DNA of 64,000 nt from Methylobacterium sp. R2-1 (GCF_014191355.1 NZ_JACHWM010000012.1:124001-188000); one strand, 5' to 3'; positions 26,759 to 35,685 are shown, counted from the stretch's first letter. Program-made: numbers and translations. The notes: generated by a model not told the origin, from the sequence alone.

Positions 26759-27265
26759 TTGTCCCGAAACGATACGATCAAGGTAGGCGAGGCGCCAAAG
26801 ATGGCCGAGCGCAGCGACGGGCCGTTCTGGCGCGTGAAGACCCTCGAGGCGATGAGCCCGGCGGAGTGGGAGAGCCTGTGCGACGGCTGCGGCCGCTGCT
26901 GCCTGCTCAAGCTCGAGGACGACGACACCGGCGAAATCCACCATACCGATGTCGGCTGCACGCTGCTCGACACCCATACCTGCCGCTGCCGTGATTATCG
27001 CAATCGCGCCAAGCGCGTGCCGGACTGCGTCCGCCTGACCCCGGAGGCGGTGCGCACGATCCCCTGGCTGCCGCCGACCTGCGCCTACCGTCTCGTGCGC
27101 GAGGGCCGCGACCTGCCGGTGTGGCATCCGCTGAAGACCGGCCGGCGGGCGAGTGTCCACGACGCGGGTATCTCAGTGCGCGGACGTGTCGCCGGCAACG
27201 AGGAGGAGTTTGCCGAGGATGAGCTGATCGAGCGCATCGTCGCGTGGCCGGACGAGGCGGCTTGA
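26759..27265 (+). CDS. YcgN/UPF0260-type cysteine-cluster protein
   Basis: 168 residues from a TTG start at 26759, chosen because AGGAGG sits 5-6 nt before it; the next ATG (26801) lacks such a site. The core CDGCGRCC, then GCTLLD, CRCRDY and PDCVRL is the conserved cysteine pattern of this family and probably binds a metal or Fe-S cluster. Biochemical role unknown. Divergent from the penicillin-binding protein gene across 270 bp; ends 10 bp before the convergent GNAT gene. Confidence 0.88.
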   Translation: MSRNDTIKVGEAPKMAERSDGPFWRVKTLEAMSPAEWESLCDGCGRCCLLKLEDDDTGEIHHTDVGCTLLDTHTCRCRDYRNRAKRVPDCVRLTPEAVRTIPWLPPTCAYRLVREGRDLPVWHPLKTGRRASVHDAGISVRGRVAGNEEEFAEDELIERIVAWPDEAA

Positions 27266-27275
27266 AACGCGAGGC

Positions 27276-27923
27276 TCAGGCCGCCCGCGGCAATGGCGGC
27301 GGGGGCCGAGATAGAGGCAGGGTCGCCACGGCGAGATTGAAATCGAGGGCCGTCTCGATCCCCTCCCGCCACAGCGAGAGCGGCGTCGCCTGGGCGAGCC
27401 GGATCGCCCCCTCGCTCTCGCCGTCGTCGAGGCGCATCTCCGCACCGAACGCCATGATCAGCCGTCGCATCGCGACGTTGTGGGACAGGCAGCTCAGGCG
27501 TAGCTCGGCGATGCCGCGGTTGCGGGCCGCCTCAGCCAGACGCTGCAGGAGCATCGAACCGAGCCCCGCCCGCCGAAAGCCCTGCTCGACCGTGAGCGCG
27601 ACCTCCGCCCGCCGCAGGCCGGACGGCCCGTTGCCGAACGGGCGCAGTTCGCCGAGGGCCCGCAGGGTGCCGCCGACGAAGATTCCGACGACCACGCCCG
27701 ACATGACCGTCGCCCGCTCCGCGTAGGATGCGGCCGCCCGGTCCCCGACCGCGGCCATGAAGCGGCTCGCACGCGTCTCGGGATCGAGGCGCAGGAAGAA
27801 GGCGCGCACCGCCGGTCCGTCGCTCGGCCAGAGACGGCGCAGGCTCGTCCCGCCGCGTCGCATGACAGGACGGCGCGAGAGATGATCGACGGGGAAGACC
27901 GGGACGCGGTGGGGAGAAGACAT
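27276..27923 (-). CDS. GNAT family N-acetyltransferase
   Basis: About 215 residues (ATG 27923; ATG 27863 would give 195). The acetyl-CoA loop is visible as EQGFRRAGLGSMLLQRL, preceded by the beta-4 strand AEVALTVE and followed by ELRLSCLSHNVAMRRLIMAFGAEM. Acceptor unknown. The similar domain order occurs in the C-terminal half of Pat-type protein acetyltransferases, but this protein lacks their CoA-ligase part. Confidence 0.85.
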   Translation of the reverse strand: MSSPHRVPVFPVDHLSRRPVMRRGGTSLRRLWPSDGPAVRAFFLRLDPETRASRFMAAVGDRAAASYAERATVMSGVVVGIFVGGTLRALGELRPFGNGPSGLRRAEVALTVEQGFRRAGLGSMLLQRLAEAARNRGIAELRLSCLSHNVAMRRLIMAFGAEMRLDDGESEGAIRLAQATPLSLWREGIETALDFNLAVATLPLSRPPPPLPRAA

Positions 27924-28308
27924 CGGGACGCGAAAAACTCGTGCGAAAGACTCGCGTGGCGAGCCGGATCGGCGGTCGGCCGCGCTGCCTCCCTCTCCTG
28001 GCGCGGTCAGGGAAGATCTGGGGCAAGAGCCTCCATACCGCAATGCAGCAAAGTGCTCGATCGCCGTCCGCGCCTGCATGGCTGGTCTGTCCGAACCCCA
28101 ACGACCCGCACGAGGGTCGAGGCGGCTCGAAGCACGGTCGGGCACGTGCAGCTCCCGCCCGTGGAGCGCGGGGACGCCTCCCGGCCGGCATTTCCAGGCG
28201 ATTCAGAGATTGCCCGATACCGGGCACGGCGCTCCCTGCCCAAGCAAACACCGAGATTTCGGGTATCGTGTTATCAGTTACTTAAATCCCTAGCGCTAGA
28301 CTGCCTCC
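27924..28308. promoter_or_regulatory. Region upstream of the Tad pseudopilin operon
   Basis: 385 bp without a believable gene. The last ~70 bp are AT-richer and hold the palindrome CTAGCGCTAG (28290-28299), 9 bp before the first ATG of the operon; this may be an operator or part of the leader. Confidence 0.4.
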
Positions 28309-28860
28309 ATGCGGCGGCTCCGGTATTACATCAGCAACGAAGAGGGATCGACAGCTGTCGAATTCGCCCTCGTCGGGACAGCTTTCATTCTGACACTTCT
28401 CTTCGTGTTGGGAGCGGCACTAGTCGCCTATATGAACCAAGCGCTCGACAACGCGACTGTGCGCGCGTCGCGCCAGATCCTGATCGGCGGCCTTCAGACG
28501 CAGTCCACGGCCGCGACACTGGCAAGTTTCAAGCAAAGCGTCTGCGGATACCTCCCCGCCGCCTTCTCCTGCAACGATGTCGTCGTCAACCTTTACGTCG
28601 TGCCGAAAGCGGGCCAGCCGAGCGGATACTACGCTTTCGTCAACAAGGACATGAACGGCTTGGCCGTGCCCAACCTCGCGACCGGGACAGGACAATTCAG
28701 TCTGGGTGGTCGAGGCGATTACCAGTATCTGCAAGTCATCTATCCGATCACCTTCCTGCCTCCGCAGATTTCATCCTGGCTGAGCGGCGGGGCAACCTTC
28801 AACGGCAAGCCTGCCTTCCTCGCGATCTCGTCCGCGGCTTTTCGCAACGAGCAGTACTGA
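28309..28860 (+). CDS. TadE-like pseudopilin
   Basis: 183 residues. The pilin-like opening EEGSTAVEFALVGTAFILTLLFVLGA has a Glu shortly after the presumed processing site and then one long hydrophobic helix, the TadE pattern. The C-terminal part is exported. Two cysteines (CGYLPAAFSC) may form a disulfide. Its TGA overlaps the ATG of the next gene (TGATG), so translation is coupled. No tadA, B, C, cpaB or rcpA is in the window. Confidence 0.85.
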   Translation: MRRLRYYISNEEGSTAVEFALVGTAFILTLLFVLGAALVAYMNQALDNATVRASRQILIGGLQTQSTAATLASFKQSVCGYLPAAFSCNDVVVNLYVVPKAGQPSGYYAFVNKDMNGLAVPNLATGTGQFSLGGRGDYQYLQVIYPITFLPPQISSWLSGGATFNGKPAFLAISSAAFRNEQY

Positions 28861-29687
28861 TGGCGGCCGCTCCTTCCCATATGCCCGCACCCGCGACGTC
28901 GGCCGGACCCGTTCCGGGGTGCCGCGGCGCCCGAGGCGCGATCGTGCTCAGGGCAGCCTTCACCGGTCTCGGCACGCGGGTCCGGCGCTTCCGCGCGGCC
29001 GACGACGCCATGGCCGCCATCGAGTTCGCGCTGATCCTGCCGACTCTGCTGCTGATCCTGTTCGCCGGGGCGCAGGTGGTCGCCTTCGTCAACGCGACGC
29101 GCAAGGTCGAGCTCGTCGCGCACTCGATCAGCCAGATGATCTCGCAGGCGGTTCCGCCGAAGAACACGACCGTCGCGCAGGTCAACGCCACCGACCTGCA
29201 CTTCAGCTACGACGCGACGCTCGTCCTGTTTCCCTACGTGATGAAGGACGCCAAGCGCCGCGGCATGGAGTGGTGGCAAACCGTCTCGATCAACTACGCC
29301 GCTATCCAGTTCACGGCGAAGAACGACGCGTGCAAGAACAGCACCGACAACAGCGGCGACCTGAGCGCCTGCTACGAGGCAAAGGTGGTCTGGACCAGCA
29401 CCGGCACCGCTCAGCCGGGCGGGGACAACTACCGGCCCTGCGGCACGGCGCAACTGCCGGCCGCCGACGACGCGTCCCCCAACCGGACGACCCTGCCGCG
29501 ATCCTCGTTCGGCCCCGGATCGCTGGTGGCGATCGATGTGGTGTTCGACTTCGAGCCGACCTTCGGCTCGGGGTTCGTTCCCCCCATTCGGATCGCGCGA
29601 TCGGCCTACGTGCAGCCGCGCTACGCCTCGCTAGTGGGATACGACACGACCAACAACGACGGGATCGCAACCAAATGCACCGGCTAA
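28860..29687 (+). CDS. TadE/TadG-like pilus assembly protein
   Basis: 275 residues. A long cytoplasmic N terminus (~50) precedes AAIEFALILPTLLLILFAGAQV, the TadE-type pilin helix. The exported part carries cysteines and a C-terminal strand-rich region. Starts at the ATG overlapping the previous stop, and its TAA overlaps the ATG of the next gene (TAATG). Confidence 0.85.
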   Translation: MAAAPSHMPAPATSAGPVPGCRGARGAIVLRAAFTGLGTRVRRFRAADDAMAAIEFALILPTLLLILFAGAQVVAFVNATRKVELVAHSISQMISQAVPPKNTTVAQVNATDLHFSYDATLVLFPYVMKDAKRRGMEWWQTVSINYAAIQFTAKNDACKNSTDNSGDLSACYEAKVVWTSTGTAQPGGDNYRPCGTAQLPAADDASPNRTTLPRSSFGPGSLVAIDVVFDFEPTFGSGFVPPIRIARSAYVQPRYASLVGYDTTNNDGIATKCTG

Positions 29688-31108
29688 TGACCCGCGCGGG
29701 CCGGCTTAAGGGCCGCGTGATGGACCTGGCCTCCGACCGCGGCGGCAGCATCAACGTCATGTTCGCCCTCGCGCTGCTCCCGACGATCGGCCTCGTCGGC
29801 CTCGGCGTCGATTACGGCATGGCAATCAGCAGCAAGACGCGGCTCGACAACGCGGCGGACGCCGCCGCGCTTGCGGGCGTGGTCACGGCCAAGGAGTACA
29901 TCGCCGCCAACGCCAAGCAGAGCGACGTGACGACGGCCGGCCTCACCGCGGGGCGGAACCAAGGCACGAAAGCCTTCAACATCAATGCCGGCAAGGTCCC
30001 CTTCGCGACAGTCTCGCTGACCTCGCTGGACGTGACGCGGACCGGGCAGACGCTCACGGCGAAGGTGACTTACACGGCAACTGTTCAGAACACCTTCGGC
30101 AAGATCTTCGGGCTCTCGACCTCGATCGTGACCAACACGGTGACCGCCTCGGCCGATCTGGCCGGTTACCTCGACTTCTACCTCATGGTCGACGTGTCGG
30201 GCTCCATGGGCTTGCCGACGACCGATGCCGACGCGGCGCTGCTGGCCAGCAAGAGCGTCGAAGATCAGGGAAACTGCCAGTTCGCGTGCCACTTCCCCAA
30301 CCGGAAAGGCTGGAACTTGGCAGCGGGAAAGATCCAGCTGCGGTCCGACGCGGTGAACAACGCCGTCTGCGCACTTCTGAACCGGGCCTCGACGCCGATC
30401 GTACCGAACCAGTATCGGATCGGCATCTATCCGTTCATCAACCGGCTCGCCACCCTCGCTCCCCTGAGCGATACCACCAGCTCTCTCGCCTCGCTGAGAA
30501 CGGCGGCCCAGTGCGACAAGACCTGGCCGCTGGCCTTCACCAACCTGCTCGATACCGGATCGACGCAACTCTACACCAACAACGATCCGACCACAGGCAC
30601 CGGCAGCGGCGGCACGCATTTCGAGAAGGCGCTGCCGCAGATGAAATCGACGATCCAACCCTATGGCAACGGCTCCAGCTCGTCGAACTCGAAGCCGTTC
30701 GTGTTCCTCATCACCGATGGCATGCAAAACAGCCAGTCCTACACGGCGTACCAGGATAAGAAGACGTTCTCAGGCAATCCTTCGAAGTTCGCGGGCTACC
30801 GCTACGCCGACTGGGACGGATCACAGCCCGCCCAGATCGATCCGGCCAAATGCACGGAGCTGAAGGACGCGGGCGCGACTATCTCGGTCCTCTACATCCC
30901 GTACAGACCTGTCAAAGACTACAGCAAGGACAGTTACATCATCTGGGAGAACAGTCGCGTCAACGGTTTCAGCCCGACGCTCGCCGAGCCACTACGCAAA
31001 TGCGCCTCGTCGGGCCTCTTCTTCACGGCCAACACACAAGCCGACATCACCGCCTCGCTCGGAGCAATGTTCGACCAAGCGCTGAAGGTCGCCCGCATCA
31101 CCGAGTGA
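29687..31108 (+). CDS. TadG-like protein with von Willebrand factor A domain
   Basis: 473 residues (an ATG at 29675 would add four). N-terminal TadG helix (GGSINVMFALALLPTIGLVGLGVDYG) and the TadG signature LDNAADAAALAG, then a vWA domain from ~165: DVSGSMG supplies the MIDAS DxSxS and ITDGMQNS a later motif. TadG proteins are thought to anchor or assemble Flp pili at the envelope. Third gene of the coupled trio. Confidence 0.88.
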   Translation: MTRAGRLKGRVMDLASDRGGSINVMFALALLPTIGLVGLGVDYGMAISSKTRLDNAADAAALAGVVTAKEYIAANAKQSDVTTAGLTAGRNQGTKAFNINAGKVPFATVSLTSLDVTRTGQTLTAKVTYTATVQNTFGKIFGLSTSIVTNTVTASADLAGYLDFYLMVDVSGSMGLPTTDADAALLASKSVEDQGNCQFACHFPNRKGWNLAAGKIQLRSDAVNNAVCALLNRASTPIVPNQYRIGIYPFINRLATLAPLSDTTSSLASLRTAAQCDKTWPLAFTNLLDTGSTQLYTNNDPTTGTGSGGTHFEKALPQMKSTIQPYGNGSSSSNSKPFVFLITDGMQNSQSYTAYQDKKTFSGNPSKFAGYRYADWDGSQPAQIDPAKCTELKDAGATISVLYIPYRPVKDYSKDSYIIWENSRVNGFSPTLAEPLRKCASSGLFFTANTQADITASLGAMFDQALKVARITE

Positions 31109-31276
31109 AGCGGCGAAAGCCCGCATGTCGAAGCGGCACGGATGTTCGGGGGACAGGCCGCGCCGGCTTGATCGTGCGGCCGCGGCGCGGCAGACCGATG
31201 GCGCGCCATCCGTCTCGTCTCCTCCGCAAATGCGCTCGCCGGAGGAGCCGCCCCCTCACGCGAACGATCGGCCGAG

Positions 31277-32503
31277 ATGCCCGAGAGTCACGCCCCTTCC
31301 CACGCCCCCTCCGACCATGCCCGCACCGGGCCTGTCTCTCCCGGCCGTGTCCGCGAGCGCTACGACGCCCTGGTGGCCTCGGGCGCGATCGAACGCGACC
31401 CGTCGCAGCTCCGCCTCGTCCAAGCCCTCGACCGACTGGTGCAGAACCTGGAGCGCCGCCGCCGGGCGAAGAAGGGCAGCGCGCTGGGTTGGCTGTTCGG
31501 GCGCAAGGACGACGACGCCGGGCCACCCACGGGGCTCTACATCTGGGGCTCGGTCGGTCGCGGCAAGACCATGCTGATGGACCTCTTCCACGAGGTTGCG
31601 CCGGGTCCGAAGCGCCGGGTTCACTTCCACGGTTTCCTCGCCGACGCGCACGAGCGCATTCACGCCCACCGGCAGGCGCTCAAGCGGGGCGAGGTGAAGG
31701 GCGACGACCCGATCCCACCGGTGGCCGACGCGCTCGCGGCGGAGGCGACACTGCTCTGCTTCGACGAGTTCACGGTGACCGACATCGCCGACGCGATGAT
31801 TCTGGGCCGCCTGTTCGGAGCCTTGTTCAAGCGCGGCGTGACCGTGGTGGCGACCTCCAACGTCGAACCCGACCGGCTCTACGAGGGTGGTCTCAACCGG
31901 GCTCTGTTTCTGCCCTTCGTGGCGGAGCTGAAGGAACGGGTGGAGGTGCTGCGCCTCGACTCCCGCACCGATTTCCGGCTGGAGAAGCTCGGCGGCAGCT
32001 CGGTCTACCATGTTCCGGCCGACGCGGCGGCCGATGCCGCTCTGGATGCCGCCTTCAGGGCGCTCACGGGCCGCACGAAGGGCCGGCCGAGCACGGTCAA
32101 GGTGAAGGGGCGCGCGGTGCCGGTACCGGAGGAGGCCGGCGGCGTCGCCCGCTTTCATTTCGACGACCTGTGCCGGACGCCGCTCGGGGCCTCCGACTAC
32201 ATGGCGCTCGCCGATAGCTTCCACACCCTGATCGTTTCCAACATCCCGGTGATGGGCGAGGCGGAGCGCAACGAGGCCAAACGCTTCATCACCCTCATCG
32301 ACACGCTCTACGACGCGCATGTGAAGTTCGTCGCCTCGGCCGAGGCCGAGCCGACCGGGCTCTACACCGCGGCGCAAGGCCGCGAAGCCTTCGAGTTCGA
32401 GCGCACCGCTTCCCGCCTCATCGAGATGCGCTCGGTGGAATACCTCGGAACGCCGCACGGTCGGGCGCCCTCACAATCGAGCACCGGCCTGGCCGAGACC
32501 TGA
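31277..32503 (+). CDS. zapE: ZapE/AFG1-type AAA ATPase
   Basis: 408 residues. Walker A GSVGRGKTMLMD, family motif RVHFHGF, Walker B LLCFDEF, and VATSN sensor, in the order of ZapE/AFG1 proteins. In bacteria ZapE associates with the division ring; mitochondrial AFG1 helps clear membrane proteins. Its stop lies 4 bp from the end of the convergent mpg gene. Confidence 0.92.
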   Translation: MPESHAPSHAPSDHARTGPVSPGRVRERYDALVASGAIERDPSQLRLVQALDRLVQNLERRRRAKKGSALGWLFGRKDDDAGPPTGLYIWGSVGRGKTMLMDLFHEVAPGPKRRVHFHGFLADAHERIHAHRQALKRGEVKGDDPIPPVADALAAEATLLCFDEFTVTDIADAMILGRLFGALFKRGVTVVATSNVEPDRLYEGGLNRALFLPFVAELKERVEVLRLDSRTDFRLEKLGGSSVYHVPADAAADAALDAAFRALTGRTKGRPSTVKVKGRAVPVPEEAGGVARFHFDDLCRTPLGASDYMALADSFHTLIVSNIPVMGEAERNEAKRFITLIDTLYDAHVKFVASAEAEPTGLYTAAQGREAFEFERTASRLIEMRSVEYLGTPHGRAPSQSSTGLAET

Positions 32504-32507
32504 TCTC

Positions 32508-33083
32508 CTACCCTGCCGGAGCGGCGCCGGGCTTCGTCCGGGGCAACGGCCGGCTGAGATAGGGTGAGCCGGGCACCAGGAAGCGCCAGGGCGCATCGAC
32601 CCCGCGGCTGATGCCGATGCGGGTCGTGGCGGCAACCGTCACCGGTCCCTGCGGCGCCAGCCAAGCGAAGGGCGCCCGGTCGAGGCGCAGGCCATCGTGC
32701 GAGAGATCGATGCCGAGCGCCTGAGCGAGGCGGCCGGGCCCGGCGCAGAGAAGGCGTGGCGCGTCGAGCCCGCGGCGGGCGCGCATCGTCTCCAGCCCCG
32801 TGATCGGTTGGAGCGCGCGCAGCAGCACGGCACTGCCGGTCTCGCAGACGAGGTTGAGGCACCAGTGCAGGCCATATGAGCGATAGACGTAGGCGTGGCC
32901 CGGCGGTCCGAACATGCTGGCGTTTCGCCGCGTCGGCCCGGCGAAGCTGTGGGACGCCGGATCGGTCCGATCATAGGCCTCCGTCTCGACGATGATACCG
33001 CCGATGCCGTCCACGAGCAGGCCGTGACCGATCAGCGCGGCGGCGACGGTCGCGGCGGGACGATCGAAGAAGGCCGGGTTCAT
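32508..33083 (-). CDS. mpg: 3-methyladenine DNA glycosylase (AAG/MPG family)
   Basis: 191 residues, the usual bacterial length. VETEAYDRTDPASHSF includes the catalytic Glu that activates water; RNASMFGPPGHAYVYRSYG follows and matches the AAG DNA-binding core. It removes alkylated or deaminated purines in base-excision repair. It lies 23 bp downstream of rnhA on the same strand and is probably co-transcribed. Confidence 0.94.
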   Translation of the reverse strand: MNPAFFDRPAATVAAALIGHGLLVDGIGGIIVETEAYDRTDPASHSFAGPTRRNASMFGPPGHAYVYRSYGLHWCLNLVCETGSAVLLRALQPITGLETMRARRGLDAPRLLCAGPGRLAQALGIDLSHDGLRLDRAPFAWLAPQGPVTVAATTRIGISRGVDAPWRFLVPGSPYLSRPLPRTKPGAAPAG

Positions 33084-33106
33084 CGCACCTCGAGACCCCG
33101 CCTGGA

Positions 33107-33784
33107 TCAGGACGCCCTCTGCAATTCGGCCCGGACGCGGGCGACGCCCGGCGGCTTGAGTTCCAGCGCCAGCCGCACGGCATCCTCCAGATAGGCTTGC
33201 GGGCTGATACCGGCGCTGGCCGCGGCCCGCGAAACCGCTTTGGCGAGGTCTGTGCTCAGCGCCACCTGCGTCGTCTCCGGCTGGGCCGGTTGCGCGGGCG
33301 CCTGGGAGGCCGCGGCATCGGCGGGCGGCAGAACCGTCGCGCCCGAGGTCTTACCGCCTAGGGCCTCCCGCCGGCCGAGAGCCGCGAGACGGTCGGCGCG
33401 CTCGTTGCCGGCCTCACCGGCATGGCCGCGCACCCAGGTCCAGCGCACGTCGCGGGCGGCGGCGAGGGCGTCAAGACGCTGCATCAGGTCGATGTTCTTC
33501 ACCGGACCCGTGGCAGTGCGCCAGCCCCGTGCCTTCCACCCGCGCATCCATTCGGTGACGGATTTGACCACGTACTGGCTGTCGCAGCGCATCTCGATCG
33601 CGGCACCCTCCGGGAAATACGCCAGAGCGCTGATCGCAGCGGTCAGCTCCATGCGGTTGTTGGTGGTCGCGCGCTCGCCGCCGTGCAGCTCGACCGTGCC
33701 GGCAGGGTCCTGGATCACCACGCCCCAGCCGCCGGGACCAGGATTGGGATCGCAGCCGCCATCCGCGTAGACGATGGTTCGCAT
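33107..33784 (-). CDS. rnhA: Ribonuclease HI with C-terminal extension
   Basis: 225 residues; usual RNase HI is ~155. The start is ATG 33784 (the codon before it is TTG). Catalytic residues are intact: Asp8 (YADGGCDPNPG), Glu46 (NNRMELTA), Asp68 (CDSQYV), Asp131 (NERADRLA), with His121. It cuts RNA in RNA:DNA hybrids. Beyond ~residue 142 lies an Ala/Pro/Gln linker, then a ~45-residue segment (from TTQVALSTDL to LALEL) shaped like a ribbon-helix-helix unit, one strand and two helices. That segment is not part of classical RNase HI. Confidence 0.93.
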   Translation of the reverse strand: MRTIVYADGGCDPNPGPGGWGVVIQDPAGTVELHGGERATTNNRMELTAAISALAYFPEGAAIEMRCDSQYVVKSVTEWMRGWKARGWRTATGPVKNIDLMQRLDALAAARDVRWTWVRGHAGEAGNERADRLAALGRREALGGKTSGATVLPPADAAASQAPAQPAQPETTQVALSTDLAKAVSRAAASAGISPQAYLEDAVRLALELKPPGVARVRAELQRAS

Positions 33785-33832
33785 CAATCCCCTTCGCTCC
33801 GAACTGATCAGCCTGCCGAATTCGAGGGGACG

Positions 33833-34648
33833 CTAATACTTGGCCACGACCGGCTTGGCCACGACCGGCGCGGCCAGAACCGCCTGTGGCGGCGGTTCCA
33901 CGAGGCCGCAGCGAGCGGCGGCGTCCGGCGGCAGCAGCGGGTCGAGAAGCGCCCGCCGCTCTTCGAGGAACGCGACCGCCTGCTCCGCAGGGGTCGCCTC
34001 GCGGCCGGGCATCTCGATCAGAAAGTGCTCGAGCGCGTAGCGGTAGCGAACGATGCGCAGGGATGTTTCCAGGCGCGTCCAGGCGACGAGGCAGCGGTTC
34101 TCCGCGACCCGCATCGCGGCCTGCCGCACGTCCCAGTCATCGAGGCTCTTCGAGAACGGCAGAGCGCGTAGTCGCACCGCGTCCGCCTCGAAGACCCGCC
34201 CGGCAACCACCGCGAAGGGCGGGATCAGCCGGCCATCGGCGACGGCATCGTCCGACAACTTGCGGTAGCGAGAATATGGGGAGCGGAACGACTCGGAGAT
34301 CAAATCGCCGTGATAGGCGGGAATGTCGGCGCGCCGCCAGCGCGGGGGCAGGACGCGGGCACGGGTCAGGTTGGCGAGCGCGTCCTCGAAGGCGGCCCGG
34401 CTGTCGGCAGGCATCAGGAAACGCCAGGCGCGGTCGCGCAGAATCACCTCATCGTCGGTGAGCGGATAGACCGAGACTGGCGCACCGCGCTCGCGGGCCG
34501 CCAGCGTTCCCGTGGTCTCGATCAGCCGGTTCCAGGCGCTAGGCGCCGGGCGGCCGAAATCACCCTCCTGCGCGCAGGCGCTCAGCAGCGGCGCCAGCAG
34601 CAGGCCGAAGGGAAGGAGGCCGGGGGAACGCGAGCCGGTGCGCGTCAC
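33833..34648 (-). CDS. Predicted lipoprotein of unknown function
   Basis: 271 residues with a lipobox LLSAC (Cys25) after a hydrophobic signal. The mature part is helical and charged, with YPLTDDEVILRDRAWRFLMP and a conserved-looking ALEHFLIEMP segment, and ends in Pro/Val/Lys repeats (VVAKPVVAK). No named domain recognised. The GTG/TGA overlap with the next gene downstream suggests coupling: the small 74-residue gene lies upstream in transcription and its stop overlaps this start. Confidence 0.72.
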   Translation of the reverse strand: MTRTGSRSPGLLPFGLLLAPLLSACAQEGDFGRPAPSAWNRLIETTGTLAARERGAPVSVYPLTDDEVILRDRAWRFLMPADSRAAFEDALANLTRARVLPPRWRRADIPAYHGDLISESFRSPYSRYRKLSDDAVADGRLIPPFAVVAGRVFEADAVRLRALPFSKSLDDWDVRQAAMRVAENRCLVAWTRLETSLRIVRYRYALEHFLIEMPGREATPAEQAVAFLEERRALLDPLLPPDAAARCGLVEPPPQAVLAAPVVAKPVVAKY

Positions 34649-34869
34649 GAGCGGCGGCGGCGCGGAACCGGAAGGGCCTCGGCGTCCGGCATTCTCTCGT
34701 AGCGCACACCCGTGAACAGCAGGATCTGGCCGCGGGGCGCATCGTCCGCCTCACGACGGAAGCGGCGGTTCGTCGCCGGGATGAAGGGCACCACGGAGGC
34801 GGTCGCGCCGCGTTCCCGGTGGGCCAGCTTCCCGGACAGAACGGGTGAGGACGTCTTGAAAGGAGGCAT
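34645..34869 (-). CDS. Small basic protein of unknown function
   Basis: 74 residues, Arg-rich, no signal peptide. Its TGA overlaps the GTG start of the lipoprotein gene by 4 bp (34645-34648), which is the main reason to believe it is real. No domain recognised. Confidence 0.5.
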   Translation of the reverse strand: MPPFKTSSPVLSGKLAHRERGATASVVPFIPATNRRFRREADDAPRGQILLFTGVRYERMPDAEALPVPRRRRS

Positions 34870-35109
34870 GGGCCTGTCCCGTCGATGTGTGTGGCGGCCG
34901 GCTCCCGCCCGTCGCCTCCCGGAACGGGTCGGCGGAGTCGGGCGGGCGCTCCTCGTGAGCGGGACGGGCCCGCCCCGGCCGGGCGATCTCGGGCAAAGCT
35001 CAGCACGACGTGGTTAACGGAGTGTTTCAGCACACCCCGCATTCGGGTCTCACGGATGCCGGCGGGCGGACTTCGCCGGATTTGTGACGTTACCGGCACG
35101 GTCCTTGCG
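34870..35109. other. Gene-free stretch before the small RNA
   Basis: 240 bp with promoters expected in both directions: leftward for the 74-residue gene and rightward for the small RNA. TTGTGA at 35082-35087 is at a suitable distance to be the -35 of the RNA promoter; the -10 is weak. Confidence 0.35.
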
Positions 35110-35187
35110 ACGCCGGTTCTGCCCATGGCGGGCGTTTCCTCCCTTGACTTCGGCCCCGCGCGGATCCCGCTGCGGGGCCTTTTCTTT
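35110..35187 (+). ncRNA. mmgR: suhB/mmgR-family (alpha-r8) small RNA
   Basis: The unpaired 10-mer TTTCCTCCCT (35135-35144), an anti-Shine-Dalgarno-like motif I recall as the hallmark of the alphaproteobacterial suhB/mmgR RNA family, sits between two hairpins. Hairpin 1 is short (GCCC at 35121 with GGGC at 35130). Hairpin 2 is a strong intrinsic terminator, GGCCCCGC (35152-35159) with GCGGGGCC (35172-35179), then TTTTCTTT. No open frame fits. In Sinorhizobium mmgR affects storage-polymer accumulation. The 5' end is an estimate. Confidence 0.75.
35172..35187 (+). terminator. Intrinsic terminator arm and T tract of the small RNA
   Basis: The second stem arm GCGGGGCC is followed by TTTTCTTT. It pairs with GGCCCCGC at 35152-35159 and ends no protein gene, which supports an independent RNA transcript. 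Confidence 0.8.
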
Positions 35188-35327
35188 CCGAACCGCCCGT
35201 CCCTGCCGGAACCCAGGCCGCGCGTGTCGGTGCGCACGAAAGCGGCGGCATGCTGCGCTTGCTAACGAGGGGGGATGCCCGATATGCGGTGCCAACCCAA
35301 TTTGGATCGAGCGAAGGACAAGGCAGG

Positions 35328-35648
35328 ATGCGTCCGGACTTCTCACGATTTGACGGCCCGGTGCGCAGCGCGTCCGCGGCTCTGAGAGCGGCTCTGAGAC
35401 TTGCGCCTCTCGCAGTGTTGGCCCTGATGGCGGCGAGCCCGGCTCAGGCTCAGCGCGAGGACCAGGGGTTGCAGCTCGGCTGCGCAAACGATTATTTCCG
35501 GCTCTGCGCGGGTGTCGACCCGAACAGCCAGGATGCCGATGCCTGCATGACCCGCAACCGTTCCCGCCTCTCGCCGGAGTGCAAGTCCGCGATCAGCGAC
35601 TACGACCGGCGCACCGGCGGGGCCTCACAGTCCCGCGGCCAGCGCTAG
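35328..35648 (+). CDS. Small exported cysteine-rich-repeat protein
   Basis: 106 residues. The start ATG 35328 follows AAGGCAGG. Signal peptide to ~residue 42 (hydrophobic LAPLAVLALMAASPAQA). The mature part has LGCANDYFRLCAGVDP, DACMTRN and LSPECKSAI: a four-cysteine module like the Cys-rich (GLG1-type) repeat found in small alphaproteobacterial periplasmic proteins. Role unknown. Its TAG stop lies in a CTAG followed by GGCCCGTATCGTCGTC, which resembles sequence at 63486-63502. Confidence 0.75.
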   Translation: MRPDFSRFDGPVRSASAALRAALRLAPLAVLALMAASPAQAQREDQGLQLGCANDYFRLCAGVDPNSQDADACMTRNRSRLSPECKSAISDYDRRTGGASQSRGQR

Positions 35649-35685
35649 GGCCCGTATCGTCGTCAGAGGATCATCGATCGGAACG

